Shown here: piece by piece, positions 15,611 through 24,109 of the stretch
How positions within the stretch are numbered: position 1 is the stretch's first letter
How the letters are laid out: every line of letters starts with the position of its first letter
DNA from: JBBROS01 sp965213845
Lineage (GTDB): Bacteria; Pseudomonadota; Alphaproteobacteria; Acetobacterales; Acetobacteraceae
Assembly (NCBI GenBank): GCA_965213845.1
Contig: CBDCAI010000014.1
Span: 372,001 to 436,000, forward strand
Direction: 5' to 3'
DNA length: 64,000 nucleotides
The notes under the pieces: generated by a model
The model's input: only the letters and a program-made list of their open reading frames with translations
Told to the model about the DNA's origin: nothing
Database searches by the model: none
Made by a program: the position numbers and the translations under genes

Positions 15611-18600
15611 CGGGTTCGGCCTGTCGCCGCTGGGCGACCCGCGCCTTGCGCAGCGGCTCCGGCGGGAGACGCAGGCCGAGGTGCTGTTCACCCGGGCGGA
15701 CCGTGGCCGCTACAGCACCGACGCCTCCATCTACCAGATGGAGCCGGTCGGCGTGATCGTGCCGCGCACCATCGACGACGTGGTGGCCGCCATGGCGATC
15801 GCGCGGGAGCATGGGGTGCCGGTGCTGCCGCGCGGCGGCGGCACGAGCCAGTGCGGGCAGACGGTGAACCGGGCGCTGGTGATGGACTGCTCGAAGCACC
15901 TGCGCCGGGTGCTGCACGTGGATCGCGCGGCGCGCCGGGCCACGGTGGAGCCGGGCCTGGTGCTGAGCCACCTGAACGCGGCGCTGAAGGCGGACGGGCT
16001 GTTCTTCCCGGTGGACCCCAGCACCAACGCCCGCTGCACGCTGGGCGGCATGGCGGCCAACAACTCCTGCGGCTCGAAATCCATCCGCTACGGGCTCATG
16101 GCCGACAACGTGCAGGCGATCGACGCCATCCTGGCGGACGGGACGCGGCATCGCTTCGGCGCCGTGCCGGAGACGCTGGGCGCCGGCCTGCCGGCCGGAA
16201 TCCTGGCCCTGGTGCAGCAGCTGCGCGACCTGGGGTCCCACGAGGCGGAGGAGATCGCGGCCCGCTTCCCGCATCAGCTGCGCCGGGTCGGCGGCTACAA
16301 CATCGAGGTGCTGACCCCCGCGGCCCGGCGCCAGGGCCGGGAGAACCTGGCGCGCCTGCTGGTGGGGTCGGAGGGCACGCTCGCCTTCTCCGCCGCGCTC
16401 GAGCTGGAGCTGCAGCCTATCCTGCCGCGCAAGGTGCTGGGCATCTGCCAGTTCCCGACCTTCCGCGCCGCCATGGAGGCGTCCCGTCACCTGGTGGCGC
16501 TCGGGCCCGAGGCGGTCGAGCTGGTGGACCGCACCATGATCGACCTGGGGCGCGGCATCGCCATCTACCGCCCCACCATCGACGCCATGGTTCAGGGCGA
16601 GCCGGACAGCCTGCTGATCGTGGAGTTCCACGGCCAGGCGGACGCGCCGCTGCTGGAGAAGCTGGACCGGCTGGACGAGGCGATGGCGGATCTCGGCTAC
16701 CCCGGCCAGGTGGTCCGCGCGACGGAGGCGGTGTTCCAGACGGCGATCGCGGCGGTGCGCGAGGCCGGGCTGAATATCATGATGAGCATGAAGGGGGACG
16801 GAAAGCCCGTCAGCTTCATCGAGGACTGCGCGGTGGGGCTGGACGACCTGGCCGACTACACCGAACGGCTGAACGACGTGTTCACCCGGCACGGCACGAA
16901 GGGCACCTGGTACGCCCATGCCAGCGTCGGCTGCCTGCACGTGCGGCCGGTGCTGAACATGAAGGACCCGGCCGACGTGCGCACCATGCGCGCCGTGGCC
17001 GAGGAGTGCTTCGCCCTGGTGCGCGAATACAAGGGCAGCCACAGCGGCGAGCACGGCGACGGCATCGTGCGGTCGGAGTTCCACGAAGCCATGTTCGGCC
17101 CCCGGATCGTGCGCGCGTTCGAGGCGGTGAAGGACGCGTTCGACCCCACGGGCCTGCTGAACCCCGGGCGCGTCGTCCGCCCGCCCCGCATGGACGACCG
17201 CACCCTGTTCCGCTACGGCCCGGGCTATGCGGCGGACCCAGCGGTGCAACCGGTGCTGGACTGGTCGGCCCACCCGGGCCCGCTGGGCGGCCTGCTATCG
17301 GCCGTCGAGATGTGCAACAACAACGGGACCTGCCGGTCGTTCGACGCGGGCAACATGTGCCCGAGCTATCGCGTGACGCGCGACGAGGCGCACCTGACGC
17401 GGGGGCGCGCCAACACGTTGCGCCTGGCGCTGACGGGCCAGCTGGGTGCGGACGCCGGCGATGGCCTGGCCGGCGACGACGTGGCGGCGGCGCTGAAGCT
17501 GTGCGTGTCGTGCAAGGCGTGCCGGCGGGAATGCCCGACCGGCGTGGACATGGCCCGCATGAAGATCGAGGCGCTGGCCGCCCGCGCGGCCCGGCACGGC
17601 GTGCGCCTGCGGGAGCGCCTGGTGGCGGAGATGCCGCGCTATGCGCCCTGGGCCGCGCGGCTCGCCCCGCTGGCGAACCTGCGCAATCGCGTGCCAGCGC
17701 TGCGCCGCCTGTCGGAGCGGGCGCTGGGCCTGGCTGCCGCGCGTCCGCTGCCGAGCTGGAGCGGGCGGCCGTTCCGGGATGCCGAGGCGAGCGGTGCGCC
17801 GGCCCCACGCGGCGACGTGCTGCTGTTCGCCGACACCTTCAACCGGTATTTCGAACCCGAGAATCTGCGGGCGGCCGTGCGCGTGCTGCGGGCGGCCGGG
17901 TATCGCGCCGTCCTGCCCGCGCTGCCGCCCGGACCTGCGTCACGAGCCCGGCCGCTGTGCTGCGGCCGGACCTATCTTTCGGCCGGGCTCGTCGACCAAG
18001 CCCGGGCGGAGGCGCGGCGGACGCTGGCCGCACTGGCCGGCACGCTGCCCGTGGTGGGGCTGGAGCCGTCATGCCTGCTGACGCTGCGGGACGAGTTCAC
18101 CGCCCTGCTGCCGGGTCCGGAGGCCGAGGCGCTGGCCGGCCGCGCGCTGCTGATCGGCGAGTTCCTGGCCCGGCATGGCGAAGGCCTGGTGCTGCAGACC
18201 CTGCCGGGCCAGGCGCATGTGCACGGGCACTGCCACCAGAAGGCCTTTGGCGCCTTCCCGGACGCGCTTGCCACGCTGGGGCGCATTCCCGGGATGCAGG
18301 TGATGCCCATCGCGTCGTCGTGCTGCGGGATGGCCGGTGCCTTCGGCTACCAGGCCGAGACCCAGGTCGAGAGCCGCGCCATGGCGGAGGCGGGCCTGCT
18401 GCCTGCCGTGCGGGCGGCGGCGGCCGAGGACTGGGTCGTGGCGGACGGGACGTCGTGCCGGCACCAGATCGCCGACCTCGGCGGGCGGCGGGCGGTGCAT
18501 TCCGTGGTGCTGCTGGACCAGGCGATCGCGGCGGCACATTCCCGCCATAGCTGCACGCGCGCGAAGGATCCATCGATGACCGACACCCCCGACGAGAGCA

Positions 18601-19226
18601 AGCTGACGCGCAGCAAGCAGGCCTGGGCCGCGGAGGGCCGGTTCCTGACCGGGCGGCATGCCCGGCCGGAGGCCGAGCGCGTGCCGCCGGGGCAGCATCT
18701 GGTGCGGGACTGGCCGGTGCTCGATCTGGGCGTCCAGCCTGCGATCGCGTTGGAGACCTGGCAGCTGCGGGTGTTCGGCGCGGTGGCGGAGGCGGTGACG
18801 CTCGACTGGCCGGCGTTCCAGGCGCTGCCGCAGACCGACATCGTGTCCGACATGCACTGCGTCACCACCTGGTCGCGCACCGACAACGCCTGGCGCGGCG
18901 TGCGGACAGCCGACCTGCTGGCGCTCGTGCGCCCCATGGACACGGCTGCGTTCGTGATCCTGCACAGCCATGACGGCTACACGACCAACCTGCCGCTGGC
19001 CGACTTCGCCGTGGCCGACGCGCTGCTGGCCACCCATTGGGACCACCAGCCGCTCACCCGGCCGCATGGCGGGCCGGTGCGGCTGGTGGTGCCGCATCTG
19101 TATCTATGGAAAAGCGCCAAGTGGCTGCAGCGGATCGAGTTCAGCCCGGTCGACAAGCCCGGCTACTGGGAGGTGCGCGGCTACCATGAGCGGGGCGACC
19201 CCTGGAACGAGGAACGCTACGGCTGA
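15603..19226 (+). CDS. Fused FAD / 4Fe-4S / CCG dehydrogenase and sulfite-oxidase-like molybdenum domain
   Basis: One uninterrupted frame of 1207 codons. In order: FAD-binding type 4 domain (about 40-190; VLPRGGGTSQCGQTVN, GGMAANNSCGSKSIRYG), FAD-oxidase C domain (to about 530; GEHGDGIVRSEFHEAMFGPR), a 4Fe-4S region (about 570-660; CNNNGTC, NMCPSYR, LCVSCKACRRECPTGVDM), two CCG domains (about 730-970; PLCCGRTYL, SSCCGMAGAFGYQ), then a sulfite-oxidase-fold domain (about 1000-1207; SDMHCVTTWS, with the presumed Mo-ligand Cys near 1086). The first part matches glycolate/D-lactate/D-2-hydroxyglutarate-type dehydrogenases. An internal ATG with GAAGGA at 18576 marks where a separate second gene would start. 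Confidence 0.85.
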   Translation: MPDGFGLSPLGDPRLAQRLRRETQAEVLFTRADRGRYSTDASIYQMEPVGVIVPRTIDDVVAAMAIAREHGVPVLPRGGGTSQCGQTVNRALVMDCSKHLRRVLHVDRAARRATVEPGLVLSHLNAALKADGLFFPVDPSTNARCTLGGMAANNSCGSKSIRYGLMADNVQAIDAILADGTRHRFGAVPETLGAGLPAGILALVQQLRDLGSHEAEEIAARFPHQLRRVGGYNIEVLTPAARRQGRENLARLLVGSEGTLAFSAALELELQPILPRKVLGICQFPTFRAAMEASRHLVALGPEAVELVDRTMIDLGRGIAIYRPTIDAMVQGEPDSLLIVEFHGQADAPLLEKLDRLDEAMADLGYPGQVVRATEAVFQTAIAAVREAGLNIMMSMKGDGKPVSFIEDCAVGLDDLADYTERLNDVFTRHGTKGTWYAHASVGCLHVRPVLNMKDPADVRTMRAVAEECFALVREYKGSHSGEHGDGIVRSEFHEAMFGPRIVRAFEAVKDAFDPTGLLNPGRVVRPPRMDDRTLFRYGPGYAADPAVQPVLDWSAHPGPLGGLLSAVEMCNNNGTCRSFDAGNMCPSYRVTRDEAHLTRGRANTLRLALTGQLGADAGDGLAGDDVAAALKLCVSCKACRRECPTGVDMARMKIEALAARAARHGVRLRERLVAEMPRYAPWAARLAPLANLRNRVPALRRLSERALGLAAARPLPSWSGRPFRDAEASGAPAPRGDVLLFADTFNRYFEPENLRAAVRVLRAAGYRAVLPALPPGPASRARPLCCGRTYLSAGLVDQARAEARRTLAALAGTLPVVGLEPSCLLTLRDEFTALLPGPEAEALAGRALLIGEFLARHGEGLVLQTLPGQAHVHGHCHQKAFGAFPDALATLGRIPGMQVMPIASSCCGMAGAFGYQAETQVESRAMAEAGLLPAVRAAAAEDWVVADGTSCRHQIADLGGRRAVHSVVLLDQAIAAAHSRHSCTRAKDPSMTDTPDESKLTRSKQAWAAEGRFLTGRHARPEAERVPPGQHLVRDWPVLDLGVQPAIALETWQLRVFGAVAEAVTLDWPAFQALPQTDIVSDMHCVTTWSRTDNAWRGVRTADLLALVRPMDTAAFVILHSHDGYTTNLPLADFAVADALLATHWDHQPLTRPHGGPVRLVVPHLYLWKSAKWLQRIEFSPVDKPGYWEVRGYHERGDPWNEERYG
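18576..19226 (+). CDS. Sulfite-oxidase-like domain, possible independent start within the fusion
   Basis: Alternative reading of the 3' part of the fusion: 216 residues from ATG 18576 (MTDTPDESKLTRSKQAW), 8 bases after GAAGGA. Its length and start match free-standing sulfite-oxidase-like molybdopterin proteins. The Mo-ligand motif is DMHCVTTWS (Cys 95 from this start), and RGVRTADLLALV, DGYTTNLPLADF and WKSAKWLQRIEF are family-typical. There is no stop in frame upstream; a TAG at 18548-18550 lies in another frame. Both a fused and a free product could be made. Confidence 0.5.
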   Translation: MTDTPDESKLTRSKQAWAAEGRFLTGRHARPEAERVPPGQHLVRDWPVLDLGVQPAIALETWQLRVFGAVAEAVTLDWPAFQALPQTDIVSDMHCVTTWSRTDNAWRGVRTADLLALVRPMDTAAFVILHSHDGYTTNLPLADFAVADALLATHWDHQPLTRPHGGPVRLVVPHLYLWKSAKWLQRIEFSPVDKPGYWEVRGYHERGDPWNEERYG

Positions 19227-19243
19227 ACCCGGCCGGGACGATC

Positions 19244-20224
19244 TCAGGACGCCCCCCGTCCGATGTCGGGACCCGCTCGCCGGGGTCGCACGCCCCGACC
19301 GGCCGGTCGCCGCAGAACGAGCCCGGCCCCGAACAGGATGGCGGCGGCGCTGCCCAGCAAGGCGAAGCTTCCGGGTTCGGGCACTGCGACAGGCGTGCTC
19401 CGGGCCGTTGTCGGGCCGGGTGCGGCCGGGCCGGGCGCCACATCCGTTTGGCCCGGCGCGACCGGCGTGGCGGCGGCAGCGCTCGATCCCGGGCCGTTAT
19501 CCGGGCCGGTCCCGGACTGAACCAGATCAGGCTGCGATGGGCCGGCCTGGGACACATCCGGTTGGGACAGGCTGGACGGGGTGGGGTTGGACGGCGATGA
19601 CAGGGCACCCGACGCGCCGGGCAACAGGGCGGCGGCGGCACCGATGCCGGCGGCGACCAGCGCCCCCTTGCCGAGCGCCAGCAGCCCGGAGCCACTCGCG
19701 AGACCCGCACCGGGCAGGGCCGATGCGCCCCCGAGGCTGCCGGCCGATGCCGACAGGGGGAAGCTGGGCACGTCGAGGCCGGTCGTGCCGGGCGACGCAC
19801 CGCCGACGCTGGGGATGCCGCTGCTGGACGTCTCATTGCCGACCGCGCCGGCGCTGGACGTGCCGGCGCTCGGGTTGCCAAGGTGGGCCGTGCCGGCGTC
19901 CGGCGTGCCGACACCGGATGCGCCGGGGTGGGGCGCGGCATGGCTGGGGGCCGCAGACCCCGGCGTGCCGTCGACCGGTGTCCCGCTCTCCCGGACGCAT
20001 GCGTCCGATGTGCCCGGCGCGGCAGCCTTGACGGGCGCTGCGTGCGCATGATGCGGCGGAATGGGATGATGACCATGCCCGTGCCCGTGCAGATGCGATG
20101 GGCTGACGGGGTGTGAAGCGGGGGCGTGCACGGCCGGATGGGGAGGGTGGACCGCGTGCGGAACCGGGCCCGTTGCGGCATGGAGCTGCGGCGTGGGAAC
20201 AGGCAGGGAGCAGTTCGTCGACAT
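19244..20224 (-). CDS. PEP-CTERM sorting-domain protein, His-rich, no classical signal peptide
   Basis: 326 residues from ATG 20224, preceded by GAGGATCAAA. The C-terminus is a textbook PEP-CTERM signal (VPEPGSFALLGSAAAILFGA and basic RR residues). The rest is low-complexity: Pro/His-rich start (SHLHGHGHGHHPIPPHHAHA, about 43-62), Gly/Ser/Thr/Pro-rich centre, and a hydrophobic run ALGKGALVAAGIGAAAALLPG. The N-terminus MSTNCSLPVPTPQ is not a Sec signal, which is odd for an exosortase substrate. Histidine clusters could bind metal. Function unknown. Confidence 0.65.
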   Translation of the reverse strand: MSTNCSLPVPTPQLHAATGPVPHAVHPPHPAVHAPASHPVSPSHLHGHGHGHHPIPPHHAHAAPVKAAAPGTSDACVRESGTPVDGTPGSAAPSHAAPHPGASGVGTPDAGTAHLGNPSAGTSSAGAVGNETSSSGIPSVGGASPGTTGLDVPSFPLSASAGSLGGASALPGAGLASGSGLLALGKGALVAAGIGAAAALLPGASGALSSPSNPTPSSLSQPDVSQAGPSQPDLVQSGTGPDNGPGSSAAAATPVAPGQTDVAPGPAAPGPTTARSTPVAVPEPGSFALLGSAAAILFGAGLVLRRPAGRGVRPRRAGPDIGRGAS

Positions 20225-20388
20225 TTTGATCCTCGTGTCAAAATGCGAGACTGGTCCTGAATTGTTGGAGAAAGGTTAACACGGAAGGCAACGTTACGCC
20301 GGCCGCGGCCTATGGCTTCGGGTGGATGAACCCTGCGATTTCACGAGACGAACTCGGGCCCTTCCCGGACAGGAAGGCGCGACGACCC

Positions 20389-21354
20389 TCAGGCCTGCGG
20401 GTTCCAGAGGGTCGGGATGAGGGCGTAGCCGTCGCCTTCCCGGACGATGTGGCCGGTGGCGGGGAAGGGGGCGTGGTAGAAGCTGACCTGCATGCGCTCG
20501 GTGGCCGCCAGGTCGAGCATGCGGTGCCGGGTGGCACGGGCGCCGGCCGCATCCTGGTCGAACACGGCGGACCAGTCGGGATGGCGGGCGAAGATGGAGG
20601 TGTTGTTCGTCACGTCCGACATCACCAGCAGCTTGCCGGTTCCGGAGACGATGGCATAGGCGGTGTGGCCGGGCGTGTGGCCCTCGGCCTTGATGGACGT
20701 GATGCCGGGCAGGATCTCCTTGTCCCAGGCGTAGGTCGTGACGTCCTTGGCGACGGGTCCGAAGACCCGTTTCACGTTGTCGAAGTTGGCCTGGATGCCT
20801 GCGTTGGCCCGCGCCCGCTCTCCGTCGTCGGTCCAGTAGGCCCACTCGGCCTGCGGCACCATGATCTCGGCCTGCGGGAAGACGGCGGTGCCGTCCTTGC
20901 GGCGGAAGCCGTTGATGTGGTCGGCATGGAAGTGGCTGAACACGACGGTGTCGACCTGCTCGGGCGTGAAGCCGGCTGCGCGGAAGTTGGCCATCCAGGT
21001 GCCGCTGGTGGGCGCGCCCAGGTCGCCGTTCCCGGTGTCGAGCAGCACGAGCTTGCCGCCGGTGTTGATGACGAGGGTCGTGAACGTGATCGGGAAGCGA
21101 TCGGTCGTCAGGAAGGCGTCGGCCAGGGCCTGCCGCACGGCGGGCTCGGGCGCGTTGGGGATGAACCCCGGGATGTCGCGATAGGCCATGCCGTCATGGA
21201 TGGCCGTCACCTGCATGTCGCCCACGCGGTAACGGAAGAACGAGGGCGCCTGCCCGGCCTGCGCCGGCGCGGCGGCGAAGGCGGGCACCATGGCCGCCTG
21301 CGCCATCGGCAAGGCAGCGAGCGAGCCGAGAAGCGTGCGGCGCAGAAGGGCCAT
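20389..21354 (-). CDS. Exported metallo-beta-lactamase-fold hydrolase
   Basis: 321 residues with a twin-arginine-like leader (MALLRRTLLGSLAALPMAQA). The Zn-binding signature FSHFHADHINGF is intact, followed by EGHTPGHTAY and MSDVTNNTSIF and a C-terminal YHAPFPATGHI, as in the quorum-quenching lactonase / MBL-fold hydrolase group. It probably acts in the periplasm. Leftward, 23 bases downstream of the bactofilin gene's stop, so both may be in one transcript. The substrate is not determinable. Confidence 0.87.
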   Translation of the reverse strand: MALLRRTLLGSLAALPMAQAAMVPAFAAAPAQAGQAPSFFRYRVGDMQVTAIHDGMAYRDIPGFIPNAPEPAVRQALADAFLTTDRFPITFTTLVINTGGKLVLLDTGNGDLGAPTSGTWMANFRAAGFTPEQVDTVVFSHFHADHINGFRRKDGTAVFPQAEIMVPQAEWAYWTDDGERARANAGIQANFDNVKRVFGPVAKDVTTYAWDKEILPGITSIKAEGHTPGHTAYAIVSGTGKLLVMSDVTNNTSIFARHPDWSAVFDQDAAGARATRHRMLDLAATERMQVSFYHAPFPATGHIVREGDGYALIPTLWNPQA

Positions 21355-21377
21355 GGTGCGGTCTCCGGAGAAGCGGT

Positions 21378-22175
21378 TCAGGCGGCGGTGGTCGTTTCCG
21401 GCGCGGGGCGCGGCGCCTCGGCGCTGGTGGGCGGCGTCGTGATCATCTCGATGCGGCCGGTGATCTGGCCGCCATCCTCCACCTGCAGCCGGCGGCAGCG
21501 GGCGGTGCCCAGCACCTTCCCGGACGCGCGGACGATCAGGTTGCCGCGGGCGGTGAGCGTGCCGTCGATGGTGCCGGCGATCTCGGTGTCCTCGACCTCG
21601 ACCTCGCCCTTGAAGATGCCGCCCAGGGCAATCACCAGCTCGGTCGCGTGGATCATGCTGGCCTCGACGGTGCCTTCCACGACCAGGCGCTCGGCATCGG
21701 TCACGGTGCCCTGGACCGAGATGCCGCGGCCGACGACGAGGGTGCGGCGCTCGGCCGGCTCCCGGCCGCGGCCGGGCTGGACGCCGGGGCGGGGCGGGGC
21801 GGGCATGCCGCCGAGGACCCCACCCTGGGCGCTGCCCTGGGGGCCGCCCGGAGGCTGGGCCATGCCGGGGGCGGGCATGGACGACGGCGGGGCAGGCGTG
21901 GCGGAGAACGGCGATCGGCCCATAGGGGGAGCCTCCTTGGCGGCTGGACGGAAGGGAGGCACGCCGAACCCGGAATCGGGGCGGCGGGCCGGGGAAGCGG
22001 ACGAGTCGGGCGCCGCCATGCCGGCAGGCGACCCGGGCGAGGTCCCAGGCTGCGAAGACCCAGGCTGTGATGACCCAGGCTGTGATGACCCAGGTTGGGA
22101 TGACGTGTCGGCCACACCCGGAGGCGTCGCGGACGGCACGCCCGGCAATTCTTCGGGTTTACGGCGCTTGAACAA
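21378..22175 (-). CDS. Bactofilin (polymer-forming cytoskeletal protein)
   Basis: About 265 residues. N-terminal short basic peptide, then a disordered P/S/G-rich linker with SSQPG repeats, then the bactofilin right-handed beta-helix (about 145-245; LVVGRGISVQGTVTDAERLV, EVEVEDTEIAGTIDGTLTAR), then a disordered tail. A GTG at 22184 is in frame, but AGGAGG abuts it directly. The TTG at 22175 is 9 bases from the AGGAGG and gives the bactofilin-like start MFKRRKPEEL, so I prefer it. Bactofilins polymerise at the membrane and organise envelope growth. Confidence 0.88.
   Translation of the reverse strand: MFKRRKPEELPGVPSATPPGVADTSSQPGSSQPGSSQPGSSQPGTSPGSPAGMAAPDSSASPARRPDSGFGVPPFRPAAKEAPPMGRSPFSATPAPPSSMPAPGMAQPPGGPQGSAQGGVLGGMPAPPRPGVQPGRGREPAERRTLVVGRGISVQGTVTDAERLVVEGTVEASMIHATELVIALGGIFKGEVEVEDTEIAGTIDGTLTARGNLIVRASGKVLGTARCRRLQVEDGGQITGRIEMITTPPTSAEAPRPAPETTTAA
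22044..22103. repeat. 15-bp tandem repeat (4 copies) in bactofilin linker
   Basis: Four contiguous 15-base units (CCCAGGCTGTGATGA; units 2 and 3 identical, units 1 and 4 diverged). On the minus strand they encode repeated SSQPG in the disordered N-terminal linker. The 15-base period preserves frame. Confidence 0.85.
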
Positions 22176-22257
22176 GCGGATCACCCTCCTTGGATGGCAT
22201 CGGCCCCGTTTCGCGGGCCTTGGTGGAACAGGCTGTGGTCGCGGCGGCCATGCCCTA

Positions 22258-22944
22258 TCATGCGCGGCGGGGCAGCGGAAGGGTGTCGCGGTTCAGCACG
22301 TGGGTCAGCGCCGCGACGCCCACGACCGGGACCAGAAGGTTCAGGAACGGGATGGTGGACGCCAGGGCGAGCAGCCCGCCCTGTGCCAGCACCGGCAGCC
22401 GCCGCCTGGCATACAGCGACAGCGCTGCGCCCCGGTCCATCCGCCGCATCGCCACCGCGACGAACAGGCCTCGGCCGATCGCCCAGCCGGTGATGGCCCA
22501 GCCCAGCAGCAGGCCAGGCCCCGGCAGCAGCAGCGCCACGACCAATGCCACCACCTGCCAACCCAGCACGCGGGCCCCCAGCGCCACGCCGTCCCACGCC
22601 TGCACCGCAAGCGGCGCGCCGCGCGGCTCCGGCAGGCCGGGATAGTGGCGGTGGTCGACGGCGGCCGAAACCCGGTCGATGTACAGCGTCGCGATCAGCA
22701 GGGCCGCGGGGACGAACAGCCACACCGCGAGCAGCGCAGCCCCCAGCCCGCCCACCAGCCCGGCCAGCCAGCCCAGCCAGCCCGGCTGTCCCAGAAGGTG
22801 CTGCACCGCCCAGGCGCTGCCGGCGAGCAGGGCAAGGAAGGCGAGCACCGACAGGGCCAGGCTGCGGAGCAGGACACCGAGCAGCACGGGGTCGTCGAGC
22901 TGCTCGACGGCGCGGAACATCGGGGAGACCAGGGAGGTCGGCAT
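22258..22944 (-). CDS. EI24-domain (CysZ-like) membrane protein
   Basis: 228 residues with about four to five hydrophobic segments (SVLAFLALLAGSAWAVQHLL, VALVVALLLPGPGLLLGWA, LVPVVGVAALTHVL). The layout and the C-terminal TIPFLNLLVPVVGVAALT match the EI24/CysZ family. CysZ is a sulfate permease in enterobacteria, but most alphaproteobacterial members are uncharacterised. It is divergent from the adenosine-kinase gene. Inner membrane. Confidence 0.78.
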   Translation of the reverse strand: MPTSLVSPMFRAVEQLDDPVLLGVLLRSLALSVLAFLALLAGSAWAVQHLLGQPGWLGWLAGLVGGLGAALLAVWLFVPAALLIATLYIDRVSAAVDHRHYPGLPEPRGAPLAVQAWDGVALGARVLGWQVVALVVALLLPGPGLLLGWAITGWAIGRGLFVAVAMRRMDRGAALSLYARRRLPVLAQGGLLALASTIPFLNLLVPVVGVAALTHVLNRDTLPLPRRA

Positions 22945-23018
22945 GGCACGTCACCAGGTTGCGGCTGTTGCACGTGGATGTTACGCGCCGTCGCTGCAAC
23001 CCGACAGGAGCCTTCCGC

Positions 23019-24020
23019 ATGTCCAGCATCCCGGCCCACCCCGCCGACCCTCGCTACGACCTCTGCGGGATCGGCAACGCCATCGTGGACGTCGTGGCCC
23101 CGGTGGACGACGCGTTCCTGTCCAAGCAGGACATGCACAAGGGCTCGATGGCGCTGATCTCGGCCGAGCAGGCGGAGTCGATCTATGCCGCGATGCCAAC
23201 CGGGCAGGAGAGCAGCGGCGGTTCGGTCGCCAACACCTGCGCGGTGGCGGCGGGGCTGGGTGCCAAGGTGGCCTTCCTGGGCAAGGTGGCCGCGGATGCC
23301 CTGGGCGGGGTGTTCCGGCACGACATCGAGGCCGCCGGCGTCAGCTTCCCGACGGCGCCGCTGTCGGGCGGTGCGCCGACGGCCCGCTGCCTGATCGCGG
23401 TGACGCCGGATGGGCAGCGGACGATGAACACCTTCCTGGGTGCCTGCGTGAGCTTCGGTCCGGAAGACCTTGACGAAGCTGTGATCGCAGCCAGTGCAGT
23501 CACCTATCTGGAGGGGTACCTGTTCGACCCGCCGCGGGCGCAGGCTGCATTCCACCGCGCGGCCGAGCTGGCGCATGCCGCGGGGCGGAAGGTCGCGCTG
23601 TCGCTGTCCGACGCGTTCTGCGTCGATCGGCACCGGGCGGCGTTCCGGTTGTTCGTCTCGGGCCATGTGGACATCCTGTTCGCCAACGAGGCCGAGATCT
23701 GCAGCCTGTATGAGGAGAATGCCTTCGACGCCGCCGCCGCACGGGCGGCCGCGGACGTGGCGCTTGTGGCGCTGACCCGAAGCGAGGCCGGCAGCCTGGT
23801 CCTGCAGGGCGAGGAGCGCGTGGTGGTCATGGCGGCGCCGGCGCGCGTGGTGGACACGACGGGTGCCGGCGACGCCTACGCGGCCGGGTTCCTGGCCGGG
23901 CTCGCGGCCGGGCGGGACTTGGCGGGCAGCGGCCGTCTCGGCAGCCTCGCCGCTGCGGCGGTCATCGGCCAGTATGGCGCCCGCCCGCTGATGGACCTGA
24001 AGGCGATGCTGGCGGCCTAG
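23019..24020 (+). CDS. Adenosine kinase / PfkB-family sugar kinase
   Basis: 333 residues. Start at 23019 follows ACAGGAG. Family motifs: GIGNAIVDVVAPVDDAFL, SSGGSVANTCAVAAGLGAKV, and the C-terminal catalytic signature DTTGAGDAYAAGFLAGLA with the general-base Asp. Sequence style (MSSIPAH leader, KGSMALISAEQAE, NTFLGACVSF, YLEGYLFD) is that of the alphaproteobacterial adenosine kinase group that converts adenosine to AMP. Cytoplasmic; no operon partner is visible. Confidence 0.9.
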   Translation: MSSIPAHPADPRYDLCGIGNAIVDVVAPVDDAFLSKQDMHKGSMALISAEQAESIYAAMPTGQESSGGSVANTCAVAAGLGAKVAFLGKVAADALGGVFRHDIEAAGVSFPTAPLSGGAPTARCLIAVTPDGQRTMNTFLGACVSFGPEDLDEAVIAASAVTYLEGYLFDPPRAQAAFHRAAELAHAAGRKVALSLSDAFCVDRHRAAFRLFVSGHVDILFANEAEICSLYEENAFDAAAARAAADVALVALTRSEAGSLVLQGEERVVVMAAPARVVDTTGAGDAYAAGFLAGLAAGRDLAGSGRLGSLAAAAVIGQYGARPLMDLKAMLAA

Positions 24021-24109
24021 GGGGGAACTCGGTTCGGTCCCGGTCGTTATATGGGGATGGCGTGCGTGCAGTGGCGTGCCCTTTTCCCCAGACCTCACGG
24101 AGATCTTCC

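Noticed and set aside
20225..20388. Possible gene between the His-rich PEP-CTERM gene and the metallo-beta-lactamase
   Set aside because: The 164 bases contain no frame with a ribosome site or family similarity; I treat it as a promoter and leader region.
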